This document shows, one piece after another, positions 44,509 to 53,014 of a DNA stretch of 64,000 nt. The notes below the pieces were generated by a model. The model saw only the letters and a list, made by a program, of their open reading frames with translations. It ran no database searches and was not told the origin of the DNA. The stretch comes from Roseiarcus sp963798015 (GTDB lineage: Bacteria > Pseudomonadota > Alphaproteobacteria > Rhizobiales > Beijerinckiaceae). The position numbers and the translations under genes are program-made. How positions within the stretch are numbered: position 1 is the first letter of the stretch; every line of letters begins with the position of its first letter. Where the stretch lies: NCBI GenBank assembly GCA_963798015.1, contig CAWCSA010000006.1, positions 1-64,000 on the forward strand. Direction: 5' to 3'.

Positions 44509-45167
44509 ATGGCAATTCGCCCTCTCGACTTCATGACAAAGCTTTCGTCGAGATTCGCCTACGAGATCCTGCCGGTGACCACGGCGAGCGTGATTGGCGC
44601 AATGCTGGTCAATCATTACAGCCATCAACCGCCCACGCCTCCGATCGTCATTCAGGCGCCGTCGGCCTCCGAAGACGCGATGGGGAATCGTTGCGCGAGG
44701 AGCACGAACTCATCGCCAGCTTTATGAAGCGCAATCGGCAGAGAGAGACCGACGTGGAGCGTTCGGGGAGCGACGCGACGCAGGTCGCATCGATCGCCCC
44801 GACCTCCTTTTCTCTCGCGAATCCGCCGGCGCCCGAGCCACGACCGGCGGCGTAAAAAGCGGTCGCGCGCCTCGCGCCAAAAGCCGCGGTCAGGAAGAAG
44901 TCCGCGCCGGCTGAGTCGCCGGCGGCTCAGCCGGATCCTCCCGCGATTGCATCAGAGATCCCGCCGCTGCTGGCCTCCTCGCCACCCTCGGCTCAAATTG
45001 AGTTGGAGCCAAGAGCGCGGCCGATCATCCGCGTCGCCGGCGAAGTGCGCGGGTGGGTCGCGGACATCGCTCAGGCGTCGGGGCGTGCGGCGTTCCTGCC
45101 CGGGTTACTGGATTGGTCCTCTATGCCGCCGCTCGTCCGGACGCTCAACCTCTTTCGGCGGAACTGA
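44509..45167 (+). pseudogene. Hypothetical membrane-anchored protein, frameshifted and with a stop
   Basis: The start at 44509 reads MAIRPLDFMTKLSSRFAYEI LPVTTASVIGAMLVNHY, an N-terminal membrane segment, then PTPPIVIQAPSASEDAM. A one-base loss near 44690 moves the coding to another frame, with ESLREEHELIASFMKRNRQR and ASIAPTSFSLANPPAPEPRP. An in-frame TAA stands at 44859-44861. After it the same frame continues as AESPAAQPDPPAIASEIPPL and PIIRVAGEVRGWVADIAQAS, up to 45167. Two defects in a proline-rich single-pass protein suggest a dead gene. The family is unknown to me. Confidence 0.55.
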
Positions 45168-45180
45168 TCCTCGAGGCCCG

Positions 45181-45798
45181 TTAACCGGCTGCGTTCCACG
45201 CCTTCACGAACATCTGCGCGGCCCTCGCAACGTCCTCGACGCTCGCGCCGGGCCTATAGAGCGCCGAGCCAATGCCGAAGCCGCTCGCGCCCGCCCGCTT
45301 GTAGGGATCGATACGCTCGGGCGTGACGCCGCCGACCGAATAGAGTTGCGTTTCTTTCGGCAAGACAGCGCGCCACGCCTTCACAATATCAGGCCCCAGC
45401 GCTTCGCCGGGAAACAGCTTGAGCCCCGACGCACCTGCCTTGAGCGCGGCAAACGCCTCGGTCATTGTGGCGACGCCTGGCACGGCGACGAGCCCGAGCT
45501 TCGCCGCCCGCTCGATCACAGCGGGATCGGCGTTGGGCGCGACGACAAGCTTCGCGCCCGCTTCTGCGACTTCGTCGACCTGACCCGGTTCGAGCACCGT
45601 GCCAGCGCCGACCAGAACCTTGTCGCCGAACAGCCGCGCGATGAGTTCGATACTCGTCAAGGGATCAGGCGAATTGAGCGGCACCTCGATGGCGCCGAAA
45701 CCCGCTTCCACAATAACGGCGGCGATCGAATCCGCTTCGTCGGGCGTGACGCCGCGCAGGATGGCGACAAGCGGGGTGGGAGCAAGCGTCAAATTCAT
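45181..45798 (-). CDS. dgoA: 2-dehydro-3-deoxy-6-phosphogalactonate aldolase
   Basis: The 205-residue enzyme is of the KDPG/KDPGal aldolase class. TPLVAILRGVTPDEADSIAA is the N-terminal strand with the active-site Arg-Gly and Glu region, and KVLVGAGTVLEPGQVDEVAE follows. FLLK-type catalytic Lys lies in ASGLKLFPGEALGPDIVKAW. LYSVGGVTPERIDPYKRAGA is the phosphate site. The start overlaps the dgoK stop by four bases (ATGA). Together they would perform the last steps of the D-galactonate (De Ley-Doudoroff) route; no dgoD is in the window. Confidence 0.9.
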   Translation of the reverse strand: MNLTLAPTPLVAILRGVTPDEADSIAAVIVEAGFGAIEVPLNSPDPLTSIELIARLFGDKVLVGAGTVLEPGQVDEVAEAGAKLVVAPNADPAVIERAAKLGLVAVPGVATMTEAFAALKAGASGLKLFPGEALGPDIVKAWRAVLPKETQLYSVGGVTPERIDPYKRAGASGFGIGSALYRPGASVEDVARAAQMFVKAWNAAG

Positions 45799-46713
45799 AA
45801 GAGACCCCCATCTCGTGCGATGCGAAAGAGACCGCGCGCCGCGGCTCGCGGCGGCGCCGCACGAGCGGAAACGCCGAACTCCTCAAACGCGGCGAGGTAG
45901 CGCGCGACCAGCGCCTCTGCGCCCGCGACATGCGGCGTTTCAGCAGGAAAGAGCCGCCGTGCCTCGCCGATTTCCGCGCCAATCAGGAGGCCGGAGAGAT
46001 ATTCGCCGGAATCGTCCTCCGCGAGGCCTCCCGTGAGCGGCAGCGATCGCGCGCCAAACAGGAGGCCGAGCAAGCCGGACTTCTCCCTCGCAAGCCCCCG
46101 CCGCGGCGCCGCGGCGAACGCCGAGCGCGAACGCTTCTCCCGGACTCTTGGCGGGCGCGGCCCGGGCGAAGGCGCCGGCGACCGTGTGGTCCCGCAACGC
46201 CGCAAACAATTCGCCGGTGACGAAGGTCTTGAAGGCGACGACGCGATCGCCGTCGACCTTCGCCCATTTCGAATGCGAGCCTGGCAACACGATCAGTCGG
46301 GCGCCGGCATCGGCGATGCCGAAGATTTCCGTTTCCTCGCCCCGCATTACATCCGGCTGCGCGGCTTCATCGACATAGGACAGGCCGGCCGCCAGATGAA
46401 CGCGCCGGCCGGCCGCCTCGACCTGCGTGAGTTGCGCGGCGACCTCGCTGGGGCCTGCCGGGCATTTGACGTAAGCTGCCTCGCGCCAACCATGCCTGCT
46501 TCCGACCATGCCCGAGGCGATAACCGGCAAAGACGGATGGGCCTCGAGCCATCGCCCGATCAATCGCGTGAGCGTCGCTGGATACGCGCCCGCCGCGACG
46601 CTCCCGATCCCATCGACGGAGTCGACCTCGTCGAGAACGTCGCCATTGGGCGACATGAGATAGGCGCGGAAGCTCGACGATCCCCAGTCAATGGCGATGA
46701 GCACGGGCGACAT
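45795..46713 (-). pseudogene. dgoK: 2-dehydro-3-deoxygalactonokinase with a frameshift
   Basis: From the ATG at 46713 the minus strand reads MSPVLIAIDWGSSSFRAYLM, the phosphate loop of DgoK, then PVIASGMVGSRHGWREAAYV and RLIVLPGSHSKWAKVDGDRV. After ALGVRRGAAAG (about 46095) the frame shifts by one base in a GC-only run. LAREKSGLLGLLFGARSLPL and EYLSGLLIGAEIGEARRLFP continue to 45795. The combined length, about 305 residues, is normal. Either the gene has recently died or the GC run carries a sequencing error. dgoA downstream is intact. Confidence 0.75.
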
Positions 46714-46841
46714 AGGGGCCGATTGATCATGCGCGAGAGGCGCGGTCAATTCGCCAATCCAATTCGCGATCGGCTCATCATTGACAAGGGCAGGCGTGGG
46801 CTTCTATTCGCCAACTCTGGCTGGTTGGAGATTCCGACAGA

Positions 46842-47822
46842 ATGAACCGTCGTCAGTTCGGTCGCGTCGCGGTCGCGGCCGCCGCATCGCCATTCGGCCC
46901 GGCGCTCGCCCAGCGCGTCGATAAATCCGCCGACCAGCTCACCAACGGCGAGTTCAACTGGTATCCGGAGCGCTCGGAAACCGGCCCGATCATCGCCATT
47001 GTCTCGCTACCCGATCAACGGGTGTATGTCTATCGCAACGGGGTCCGCATCGCCACCTCGTCTTGCTCGACCGGCAAACTCGGCCACCGAACGCCGACGG
47101 GCGTGTTCAAGATCCTGCAGAAGGACAAGAACCACCATTCCTCGACCTACAACAATGCGCTGATGCCCTACATGAACCGGCTCACGTGGTCGGGAATCGC
47201 ACTGCACGCCGGGCAGTTGCCTGGTTTCCCCGCGTCACACGGATGCGTGCGCCTGCCTAAGGACTTCGCGGAGCTCCTGTTCGGCGTCACCAAGGTCGGC
47301 ATGACGGTGGTCATCGCGGACGAGAAATCTCAACCCGAAGAGGTGACGCATCCAGGCATGGTTCTGGGCGAATATGCTGCGCGCGAATTCAACGCTGTCG
47401 ACACAGCCGTCAAAGCGACTGAATATTCGGAAGGTCATGAGCGCGCGCCGAAATCGCCGAGCGTCGTCGTCAGCAGCGCCGACAAGTCGATCACGGTGTT
47501 CGACAATGGCGCCGTGGTCGCTTCGGGCAAGGTCGAGATTCAGGATGCGGCGAAGCCGCTCGGCGAGCGTGTGTTCACCTTGAACGGCGCAGACGACCAG
47601 TCCGGCCTCCTGTCGTGGCAGGCCGCCGAAGTCGGAGCCGCCGCAAAGACGACTGGCGAAGACAATGGCGCGGCGCTTCGTCGCATCAAAGCCGACCTAC
47701 CGGCCCGCGAGGCCGTCCGCAAGCGGCTAAAATTCGGCATGACCATCGTCACCACCGACCAACCGGCCGACGCCAAGACGCGGTCGGCCGACGGGTTCGT
47801 GGTTCTTGATTCGCAGAGTTGA
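46842..47822 (+). CDS. L,D-transpeptidase (YkuD domain)
   Basis: The 326-residue protein starts MNRRQFGRVAVAAAASPFGP ALAQ, a possible twin-arginine or Sec signal. The YkuD domain follows: IIAIVSLPDQRVYVYRNGVR, GHRTPTGVFKILQKDKNHHS, and the active site HAGQLPGFPASHGCVRLPKD with the catalytic His and Cys. The C-terminal third (KSITVFDNGAVVASGKVEIQ) looks like a second degenerate YkuD-like or binding repeat. It would make 3-3 cross-links or attach proteins to peptidoglycan in the periplasm. No partner gene is adjacent. Confidence 0.88.
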   Translation: MNRRQFGRVAVAAAASPFGPALAQRVDKSADQLTNGEFNWYPERSETGPIIAIVSLPDQRVYVYRNGVRIATSSCSTGKLGHRTPTGVFKILQKDKNHHSSTYNNALMPYMNRLTWSGIALHAGQLPGFPASHGCVRLPKDFAELLFGVTKVGMTVVIADEKSQPEEVTHPGMVLGEYAAREFNAVDTAVKATEYSEGHERAPKSPSVVVSSADKSITVFDNGAVVASGKVEIQDAAKPLGERVFTLNGADDQSGLLSWQAAEVGAAAKTTGEDNGAALRRIKADLPAREAVRKRLKFGMTIVTTDQPADAKTRSADGFVVLDSQS

Positions 47823-47850
47823 GGGCAGACGAGGCTGGCCGCGACCGGTG

Positions 47851-48237
47851 TCAGACCAGGCGAATAGGTCCGGGATATTTGGCGACCGCCGAATCCGAAG
47901 TCACCAGCGTCAGCCCTTCGATGATGGCTTGAGCGACGAGCATGCGGTCGAACGGGTCTCGGTGAATCGGAGGCAGGCTGCACAGCGCCACCGCATGGGC
48001 GCCCGTTATTGGAAGCTCCGCATAGTCGTTGTCGAAAAGGCTGCGACGAAGCGAACTGACGTCGATGCGAAAATCGGCGCGGCCTCTCTCCGCCTTGATC
48101 GCCACCTCCCACAAGCTCACCGAACTGAACGTCAACTCATTGTCCGGCTCTCCAATCAAAGCGCGGGCTGCGGTGGACAGCCTCCGGCTCTCAGCAATGG
48201 CCCAAAGCAGGACGTGCGTGTCGAGCAGGAGCTTCAT
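47851..48237 (-). CDS. vapC: PIN-domain toxin, VapC type
   Basis: The 128-residue protein is a PIN-domain ribonuclease. The four acidic residues are visible: D6 in MKLLLDTHVLLWAIAE, E44 in SSVSLWEVAIKAERGR, D97 in IHRDPFDRMLVAQAII and D115 in LTLVTSDSAVAKYPGP. Length is normal. The start overlaps the antitoxin stop by four bases, the usual arrangement. VapC toxins cut tRNA or rRNA; the target here is unknown. Confidence 0.9.
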   Translation of the reverse strand: MKLLLDTHVLLWAIAESRRLSTAARALIGEPDNELTFSSVSLWEVAIKAERGRADFRIDVSSLRRSLFDNDYAELPITGAHAVALCSLPPIHRDPFDRMLVAQAIIEGLTLVTSDSAVAKYPGPIRLV

Positions 48238-48473
48238 TCGTCGCCGTAAAACAGGGTCTCGATTTCCTCCTGATCGATCGTATCGAAATCGTCTGGCACG
48301 ATGAATTGACCCTTCATGAAATCGAACCTCCTCGGCGCAGCCGGCGCTTCGACCGCCGTCACCTTAACCAGCGGCTTTCCAGCCTTCGCGATGATGAAGG
48401 GCTCACCCTTGGCCGCGGCCTCGACAAGCCGGGAGAGGTGAGTCTTGGCCTCGTGGATATTGAAGGTTTTCAT
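48234..48473 (-). CDS. vapB: Antitoxin of the Phd/YefM type paired with VapC
   Basis: The 79-residue protein begins MKTFNIHEAKTHLSRLVEAA AKGEPFIIAKAGKPLVKVTA, the Phd/YefM DNA-binding fold. The C-terminal half (FDFMKGQFIVPDDFDTIDQE EIETLFYGDE) is acidic and should wrap the toxin. It lies immediately upstream of vapC with a four-base overlap. Autoregulation is expected; a repeat that could be the operator lies 13 bp upstream. Confidence 0.9.
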   Translation of the reverse strand: MKTFNIHEAKTHLSRLVEAAAKGEPFIIAKAGKPLVKVTAVEAPAAPRRFDFMKGQFIVPDDFDTIDQEEIETLFYGDE

Positions 48474-48485
48474 AAGCGCGCTATC

Positions 48486-48510
48486 GACTTAGTTTATTAG
48501 ACTTAGTTTA
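48486..48510 (-). promoter_or_regulatory. Direct repeat upstream of vapBC, candidate operator
   Basis: GACTTAGTTTA occurs twice (48486-48496 and 48500-48510) in direct orientation, 14 bp apart, in an AT-rich patch that contrasts with the GC-rich surroundings. It lies just upstream of the antitoxin start. It may combine promoter and antitoxin-binding sites; this is inferred from position. Confidence 0.4.
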
Positions 48511-48555
48511 AATACGCCTGTCCGTCAAGAACGGACGGCCACACATCAACAGCGT

Positions 48556-50139
48556 TCATCGCCTTCCCGGGGCCTGCTCCTGCTCGCGCAGGCGGAAGCG
48601 CTGGATCTTCCCGGTCGCGGTTTTGGGCAGTTCGGTGAGGAAGGCAATTGCGCGCGGGTATTTGTACGGCGCGAGCCGATCCTTGACGAAGCTCTTCAGC
48701 TCCAATTCGTCCGCGGAAGCGCCCTCCTTCAAGACCACGAACGCCTTGGACTTGATGAGCCCGTCGGCGTCGGGCGCGCCGATCACCGCGGCTTCAAGGA
48801 CAGAGGGGTGCTGCGCCAGCATCGCCTCGACCTCGAATGGGCTGACCCACACGCCGCCGACCTTCAGCATGTCGTCCGAGCGACCGGCATAAGTGTATGT
48901 TCCGTCGGGATTGCGGATGTATTTGTCGCCGCTCTTGGTCCAGCGGCCCTCGAACGTCTCGCGCGTCTTGGCGCGATTGCCCCAGTACATGAGCGCCGCC
49001 GACGGGCCCTGAATGTATAGGTCGCCCGGCTCTCCGTCGGAAACGGAGCGCCCATCCTCGCCGCGGAGCTCGATGTCGTAGCCCGACACCGGCCAGCCGG
49101 TCGAGCCGTACCGCACTTTGTCTGGGCGGTTGGAAATGAAGATGTGCAGCATCTCGGTCGAGCCGATGCCGTCGACGATGTCGACACCGAAATGGCGCTT
49201 GAAGCGCTCGCCAATCTCCCCCGGCAGCGCTTCGCCGGCGGACGACACGAGCCTCAGCGCGACATCCTCGCGTTTCGGCAATAGGTTCGAAGCGAGCATG
49301 CCTGCGAAGCCGGTCGGCGCGCCATAAAAGACGGTTGGCTTGACCCCGCCGACGCCGCTCAAACGCTTGAACACAGCTTCGGGCGTCGGCCGTTCGGCCA
49401 TGAGCAGCGCGGTCGCGCCGACCGAAAGCGGGAAGGTCAGCGCGTTGCCGAGGCCGTAGGCGAAGAAGAGCTTCGCGGCGGAAAAACAGACGTCGCTCTC
49501 TTGCAGGCGTAGGATCGCCTTACCGTAAAGCTCGGTCGTCCAATACGGATTGGCGTGCGAATGCACGGTCCCCTTTGGCCTACCCGTTGAGCCTGACGAA
49601 TAGAGCCAGAATGCGGGATCGTCGGCCCGAGTGGGCGCAGCCTTCGTGAGTGGCGCCGCGCGGCTGAAGAATTCTCCAAACTCGATTTCACCGGGTTCGA
49701 GCGGCTGAGTTGGGCGCGACACGACGACGGTGTGGACTTCGTGGTCCGCTTTGGCGAGCGCCGCCTTCAGCGCCGGCTTGACCGCGCCGCTGACCAGCAC
49801 GGCCTGGGCGCGCGAATGTTCGAGCATGTATGCGAGATCATCGGCGGTCAGCAGCGTGTTGACCGCGACCGGAACGACCCCCGCCAGCATGGCGCCGAGG
49901 AAGGCCACCGGCCAGTCGGCGCTGTCCTGCATGAGGATCAGCGCGCGCTCCTCGCGCTTGACGCCTCGCTCTCGAAGCGCCGCGGCGAACCGTCGAACGC
50001 GCTGGTCGAGTTCGCCATAGGTCAGGGCGCCAATGTCGTCGATGAACGCTGCTTTGCCGGGGTGTCCCGTATTGGCCTGAAGCAGATGCGCCGCGAAGTT
50101 GAACGCCTCCGGCGGCGGTTCAACCGGGCTCACGGTCAT
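48556..50139 (-). CDS. bclA: Benzoate-CoA ligase
   Basis: The 527-residue AMP-forming acyl-CoA synthetase activates benzoate to benzoyl-CoA. The nucleotide loop is FWLYSSGSTGRPKGTVHSHA. VKPTVFYGAPTGFAGMLASN and VDIVDGIGSTEMLHIFISNR are aryl-CoA ligase motifs. The C-terminal hinge is YAGRSDDMLKVGGVWVSPFE, and the adenylation Lys is in LPKTATGKIQRFRLRE. The pattern matches benzoate-CoA ligases of box and bad pathways. It diverges from boxR with a 130-bp control region. Confidence 0.92.
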   Translation of the reverse strand: MTVSPVEPPPEAFNFAAHLLQANTGHPGKAAFIDDIGALTYGELDQRVRRFAAALRERGVKREERALILMQDSADWPVAFLGAMLAGVVPVAVNTLLTADDLAYMLEHSRAQAVLVSGAVKPALKAALAKADHEVHTVVVSRPTQPLEPGEIEFGEFFSRAAPLTKAAPTRADDPAFWLYSSGSTGRPKGTVHSHANPYWTTELYGKAILRLQESDVCFSAAKLFFAYGLGNALTFPLSVGATALLMAERPTPEAVFKRLSGVGGVKPTVFYGAPTGFAGMLASNLLPKREDVALRLVSSAGEALPGEIGERFKRHFGVDIVDGIGSTEMLHIFISNRPDKVRYGSTGWPVSGYDIELRGEDGRSVSDGEPGDLYIQGPSAALMYWGNRAKTRETFEGRWTKSGDKYIRNPDGTYTYAGRSDDMLKVGGVWVSPFEVEAMLAQHPSVLEAAVIGAPDADGLIKSKAFVVLKEGASADELELKSFVKDRLAPYKYPRAIAFLTELPKTATGKIQRFRLREQEQAPGRR

Positions 50140-50225
50140 CGTCGTCTCCCCTCTCGCAGGCGAAGCCGCGTTGGCGGCTCCGCTGGGCCGGAGCGGCGTT
50201 TGAGAGCTTGCCGGCCTCGGTCTGA

Positions 50226-50239
50226 TGCAATATTATGCC
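50226..50239. promoter_or_regulatory. TGCA-N6-TGCC repeat, candidate BoxR site
   Basis: In the divergent bclA/boxR intergenic region TGCA (50226-50229) is followed after six bases by TGCC (50236-50239). The BoxR/BzdR family is known to bind TGCA-based repeats. A similar, better-formed set lies before boxC. The second half here has one mismatch. Confidence 0.45.
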
Positions 50240-50268
50240 TGTTTTGGTCTTAGAGGTGGGTTCGGACC

Positions 50269-51285
50269 TTGTCAAACATCGCATCGTCTTCGCCGACCCT
50301 CGCGGAAGATCGCGCGGCTCGGACCCTGGCCGAAAATGCCTCGGCCGGTCCGACCGCCGGACTGGACGAGACGGCCCCGGCGACAATCGAGACCGCGGAC
50401 GAGGCCAAAGAACCGTTTCTGGCCGCGCTCGGCGAGCGCGCGAAAGCTTTGCGCGCGCGCCGGGGATTGACCCGCAAGGCCCTCGCCCGTGCGACTGGCG
50501 TTTCCGAGCGACACCTGGCAAACCTGGAATACGGCGTCGGGAACGCCTCCATCCTGGTTCTCTTGCAGGTGGCGCAAGCGCTTCAGTGCTCGCTTGCTGA
50601 GCTCGTAGGCGACGTCACCACCCAATCGCCAGAATGGCTCATGCTGCGGGAAATGCTAGCCGACCGCGACGAGGCGACGCTGCGCCGCGTGCGCCTTGCG
50701 GCCCTGGAGCTCACAGGCGGCGGACCGCCGCGCAGCGAAGAAGCGCCCGTTCGCTCGTCGCGGATTGCCTTGATCGGCCTCCGGGGCGCCGGGAAGTCGA
50801 CGCTTGGCCGAATGCTCGCCGAGGACCTCAACTTTCCGTTCGTCGAGCTCAGCCGGGAGATCGAGACGCTCGCTGGCTGCAGCATCAGCGAGATTCTCGG
50901 GCTTTATGGTCAGAACGCCTACCGTCGCTACGAGCGCCGCGCGCTTGAGGAGGCGATAGAGGCCTACCCCGAGACGGTCATCGCCACTGCGGGCGGTCTC
51001 GTCAGTGACCTCGGAAGCTTCAACCTCCTTTTGCGCCGCTGCACGACCGTCTGGCTCATGGCCGATCCCGAAGACCATATGAGCCGGGTTCTGGCTCAGG
51101 GCGACTTGAGGCCCATGGCCGCGAGCCGGGAAGCGATGGACGACTTGAAGTCGATCGTCGCCAGCCGCGCGGCGTTCTATTCCAAGGCCGATAGGCGGGT
51201 CGACACCAGCGCTCAGCCGTTGGCGGAAACCTTCCAGATCTTGCGGGCCGAGGCGCGCGAGGCAATTGGTCTCCCCGCCGAATGA
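50269..51285 (+). CDS. boxR: BoxR transcriptional regulator (HTH fused to shikimate-kinase-like domain)
   Basis: From the TTG at 50269 (GAGGTG ten bases before) the 338-residue protein has an XRE HTH at about residues 50-105: FLAALGERAKALRARRGLTR, KALARATGVSERHLANLEYG. The shikimate-kinase-like domain starts near residue 165 with IALIGLRGAGKSTLGRMLAE, followed by CSISEILGLYGQNAYRRYER. This is the BoxR/BzdR architecture, in which benzoyl-CoA is the inducer and the regulator is released from the promoter. It sits between the ligase gene and boxC. Confidence 0.94.
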   Translation: MSNIASSSPTLAEDRAARTLAENASAGPTAGLDETAPATIETADEAKEPFLAALGERAKALRARRGLTRKALARATGVSERHLANLEYGVGNASILVLLQVAQALQCSLAELVGDVTTQSPEWLMLREMLADRDEATLRRVRLAALELTGGGPPRSEEAPVRSSRIALIGLRGAGKSTLGRMLAEDLNFPFVELSREIETLAGCSISEILGLYGQNAYRRYERRALEEAIEAYPETVIATAGGLVSDLGSFNLLLRRCTTVWLMADPEDHMSRVLAQGDLRPMAASREAMDDLKSIVASRAAFYSKADRRVDTSAQPLAETFQILRAEAREAIGLPAE

Positions 51286-51321
51286 CGCAGCGCACGGTTG
51301 GCCTTGCGTGATATACGATAG

Positions 51322-51344
51322 TGCATTATGATGCACTAGTTGCA
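51322..51344 (+). promoter_or_regulatory. Three TGCA repeats upstream of boxC, candidate BoxR operator
   Basis: TGCA occurs at 51322-51325, 51332-51335 and 51341-51344, with spacers of six and five bases, just upstream of boxC. The TGCA-N6-TGCA spacing matches what is known of BzdR/BoxR operators. Its position between boxR and boxC fits a repression site for the boxCAB transcript. Confidence 0.6.
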
Positions 51345-51370
51345 CTAAATTGCCTATGAACGGGAGTCTC

Positions 51371-53014
51371 ATGGATCGGGTCGACTACCAAACCGAGCCC
51401 TCCCGCTACAAGCACTGGAAGCTCAAGTTCGACGGGCCGGTGGCGACACTCCTTGCGGACTTCGACGAGAACGCCGGCTTGCGCCCGGGCTACAAACTTA
51501 AGCTCAACTCTTACGACCTCGGCGTCGACATCGAGCTCAACGACGCCGTCAATCGCATCCGCTTCGAGCGCCCAGAAGTGCGCGCCGTCGTCATCATAAG
51601 CGCTCGCGAGCGCGTGTTCTGCTCCGGCGCCAACATCTTCATGCTGGGCGTCTCGAGCCACGCCTGGAAGGTCAACTTCTGCAAATTCACCAATGAGACC
51701 CGCAATGGCCTTGAGGACTCATCCAAGTATGAGGGCTTGAAGTTCCTGGCCGCCGTCAACGGCTCCTGCGCCGGGGGCGGCTATGAGCTCGCGCTGGCCT
51801 GCGACGAGATTATTCTCATCGATGACCGCTCGAGCGCCGTGAGCTTGCCCGAGGTGCCGTTGCTCGGCGTGCTCCCCGGGACAGGCGGTCTTACGCGGCT
51901 TACCGACAAGCGACATGTCCGCCACGACCTCGCGGACGTCTTTTGCACCACCAGCGAGGGCGTGCGTGGCGAGAAGGCTTTGGCTTGGCGTCTCGTCGAT
52001 GCGATCGCCAAGCCTGCGCAATTTGAGGGCAAGGTCAAAGAGCGCGCTCTTACCCTAGCCGCCGCCAGCGATCGCCCATCCTCAGCCAAGGGTATTGTGC
52101 TAACGCCCATTGAACGCATTATTGAAGCTGATGCGCTCCGATACGCTCATCTAACGGTCACGATCGACCGGGGCGCGCGCTCAGCCACATTTATGATCAA
52201 AGGGCCGAGCGGCGCGCAGCCGCAGGACGTCGCGGCGATCGAGGCCATAGGCGCGGACTGGTATCCGCTCGCGCTTGCCCGGGAACTCGAGGATGCGATC
52301 CTCTCGATGCGCACGAACGAACTCGACATCGGCGTGTGGTTGATGAAGACAGAGGGCGAGCTCGAGGCGGTTCTGACGATGGACGCGACGCTTCGCACGC
52401 TCGAAGACGATTGGCTGGTGCGCGAGACCATCGGCTATCTGCGCCGCACTTTCAGCCGGCTCGATGTCACGTCGCGCAGTCTGTTCGCCCTCGTCGACGA
52501 GGGCTCCTGCTTCGCCGGCACGCTGCTCGAACTGGCGCTCGCCTGTGACCGGATCTACCATCTCGCTGCGCCGAGTGACGAAGCGCCCAAAATTGCACTG
52601 AGCGCTGCAAATCTTAACGATTACCCGATGGCGAGCGGCCAGACCCGCCTCGGACGGCGATTTTATGATGAGAGGGCGGCGCTCGAATCGCTGAAAGCGA
52701 ACATTGGCAAGCCGCTCGACGCGGACGGCGCCTTCGCCCTTGGCCTCGCCACCAGCATTCCCGACGACATCGACTGGGCCGACGAAATCCGTATCGCGGT
52801 TGAGGAACGCGCGTCGATGAGTCCCGACGCTCTGACCGCTATGGAGGCGAACCTGCGCTTCGACGGTCCCGAGACTCTGGCCACCCGCGTCTTCGGCCGC
52901 CTTACCGCCTGGCAGAACTGGATCTTCCAGCGCCCGAACGCGGTCGGCGACAAGGGCGCGCTCAAGGTTTACGGCAAAGGTGAAAAGGCCGCGTTCGACT
53001 GGAACCGGGTGTGA
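51371..53014 (+). CDS. boxC: 2,3-epoxybenzoyl-CoA dihydrolase
   Basis: The 547-residue cytoplasmic enzyme opens the epoxide ring and releases formate. I choose the ATG at 51371, preceded by GGGAG; in-frame starts at 51350 and 51356 lack a site. The protein has two enoyl-CoA hydratase-like halves. The first shows VRAVVIISARERVFCSGANI and LAAVNGSCAGGGYELALACD (oxyanion loop). The second shows FALVDEGSCFAGTLLELALA. The length and the start KHWKLKFDGPVATLLADFDE are typical of BoxC. Its stop overlaps the boxA ATG (TGATG). Confidence 0.95.
   Translation: MDRVDYQTEPSRYKHWKLKFDGPVATLLADFDENAGLRPGYKLKLNSYDLGVDIELNDAVNRIRFERPEVRAVVIISARERVFCSGANIFMLGVSSHAWKVNFCKFTNETRNGLEDSSKYEGLKFLAAVNGSCAGGGYELALACDEIILIDDRSSAVSLPEVPLLGVLPGTGGLTRLTDKRHVRHDLADVFCTTSEGVRGEKALAWRLVDAIAKPAQFEGKVKERALTLAAASDRPSSAKGIVLTPIERIIEADALRYAHLTVTIDRGARSATFMIKGPSGAQPQDVAAIEAIGADWYPLALARELEDAILSMRTNELDIGVWLMKTEGELEAVLTMDATLRTLEDDWLVRETIGYLRRTFSRLDVTSRSLFALVDEGSCFAGTLLELALACDRIYHLAAPSDEAPKIALSAANLNDYPMASGQTRLGRRFYDERAALESLKANIGKPLDADGAFALGLATSIPDDIDWADEIRIAVEERASMSPDALTAMEANLRFDGPETLATRVFGRLTAWQNWIFQRPNAVGDKGALKVYGKGEKAAFDWNRV

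Noticed and set aside
50269..51285. Shikimate kinase gene
   Set aside because: The kinase-like domain is fused to an N-terminal XRE domain and lies in the box cluster, which identifies BoxR rather than AroK.
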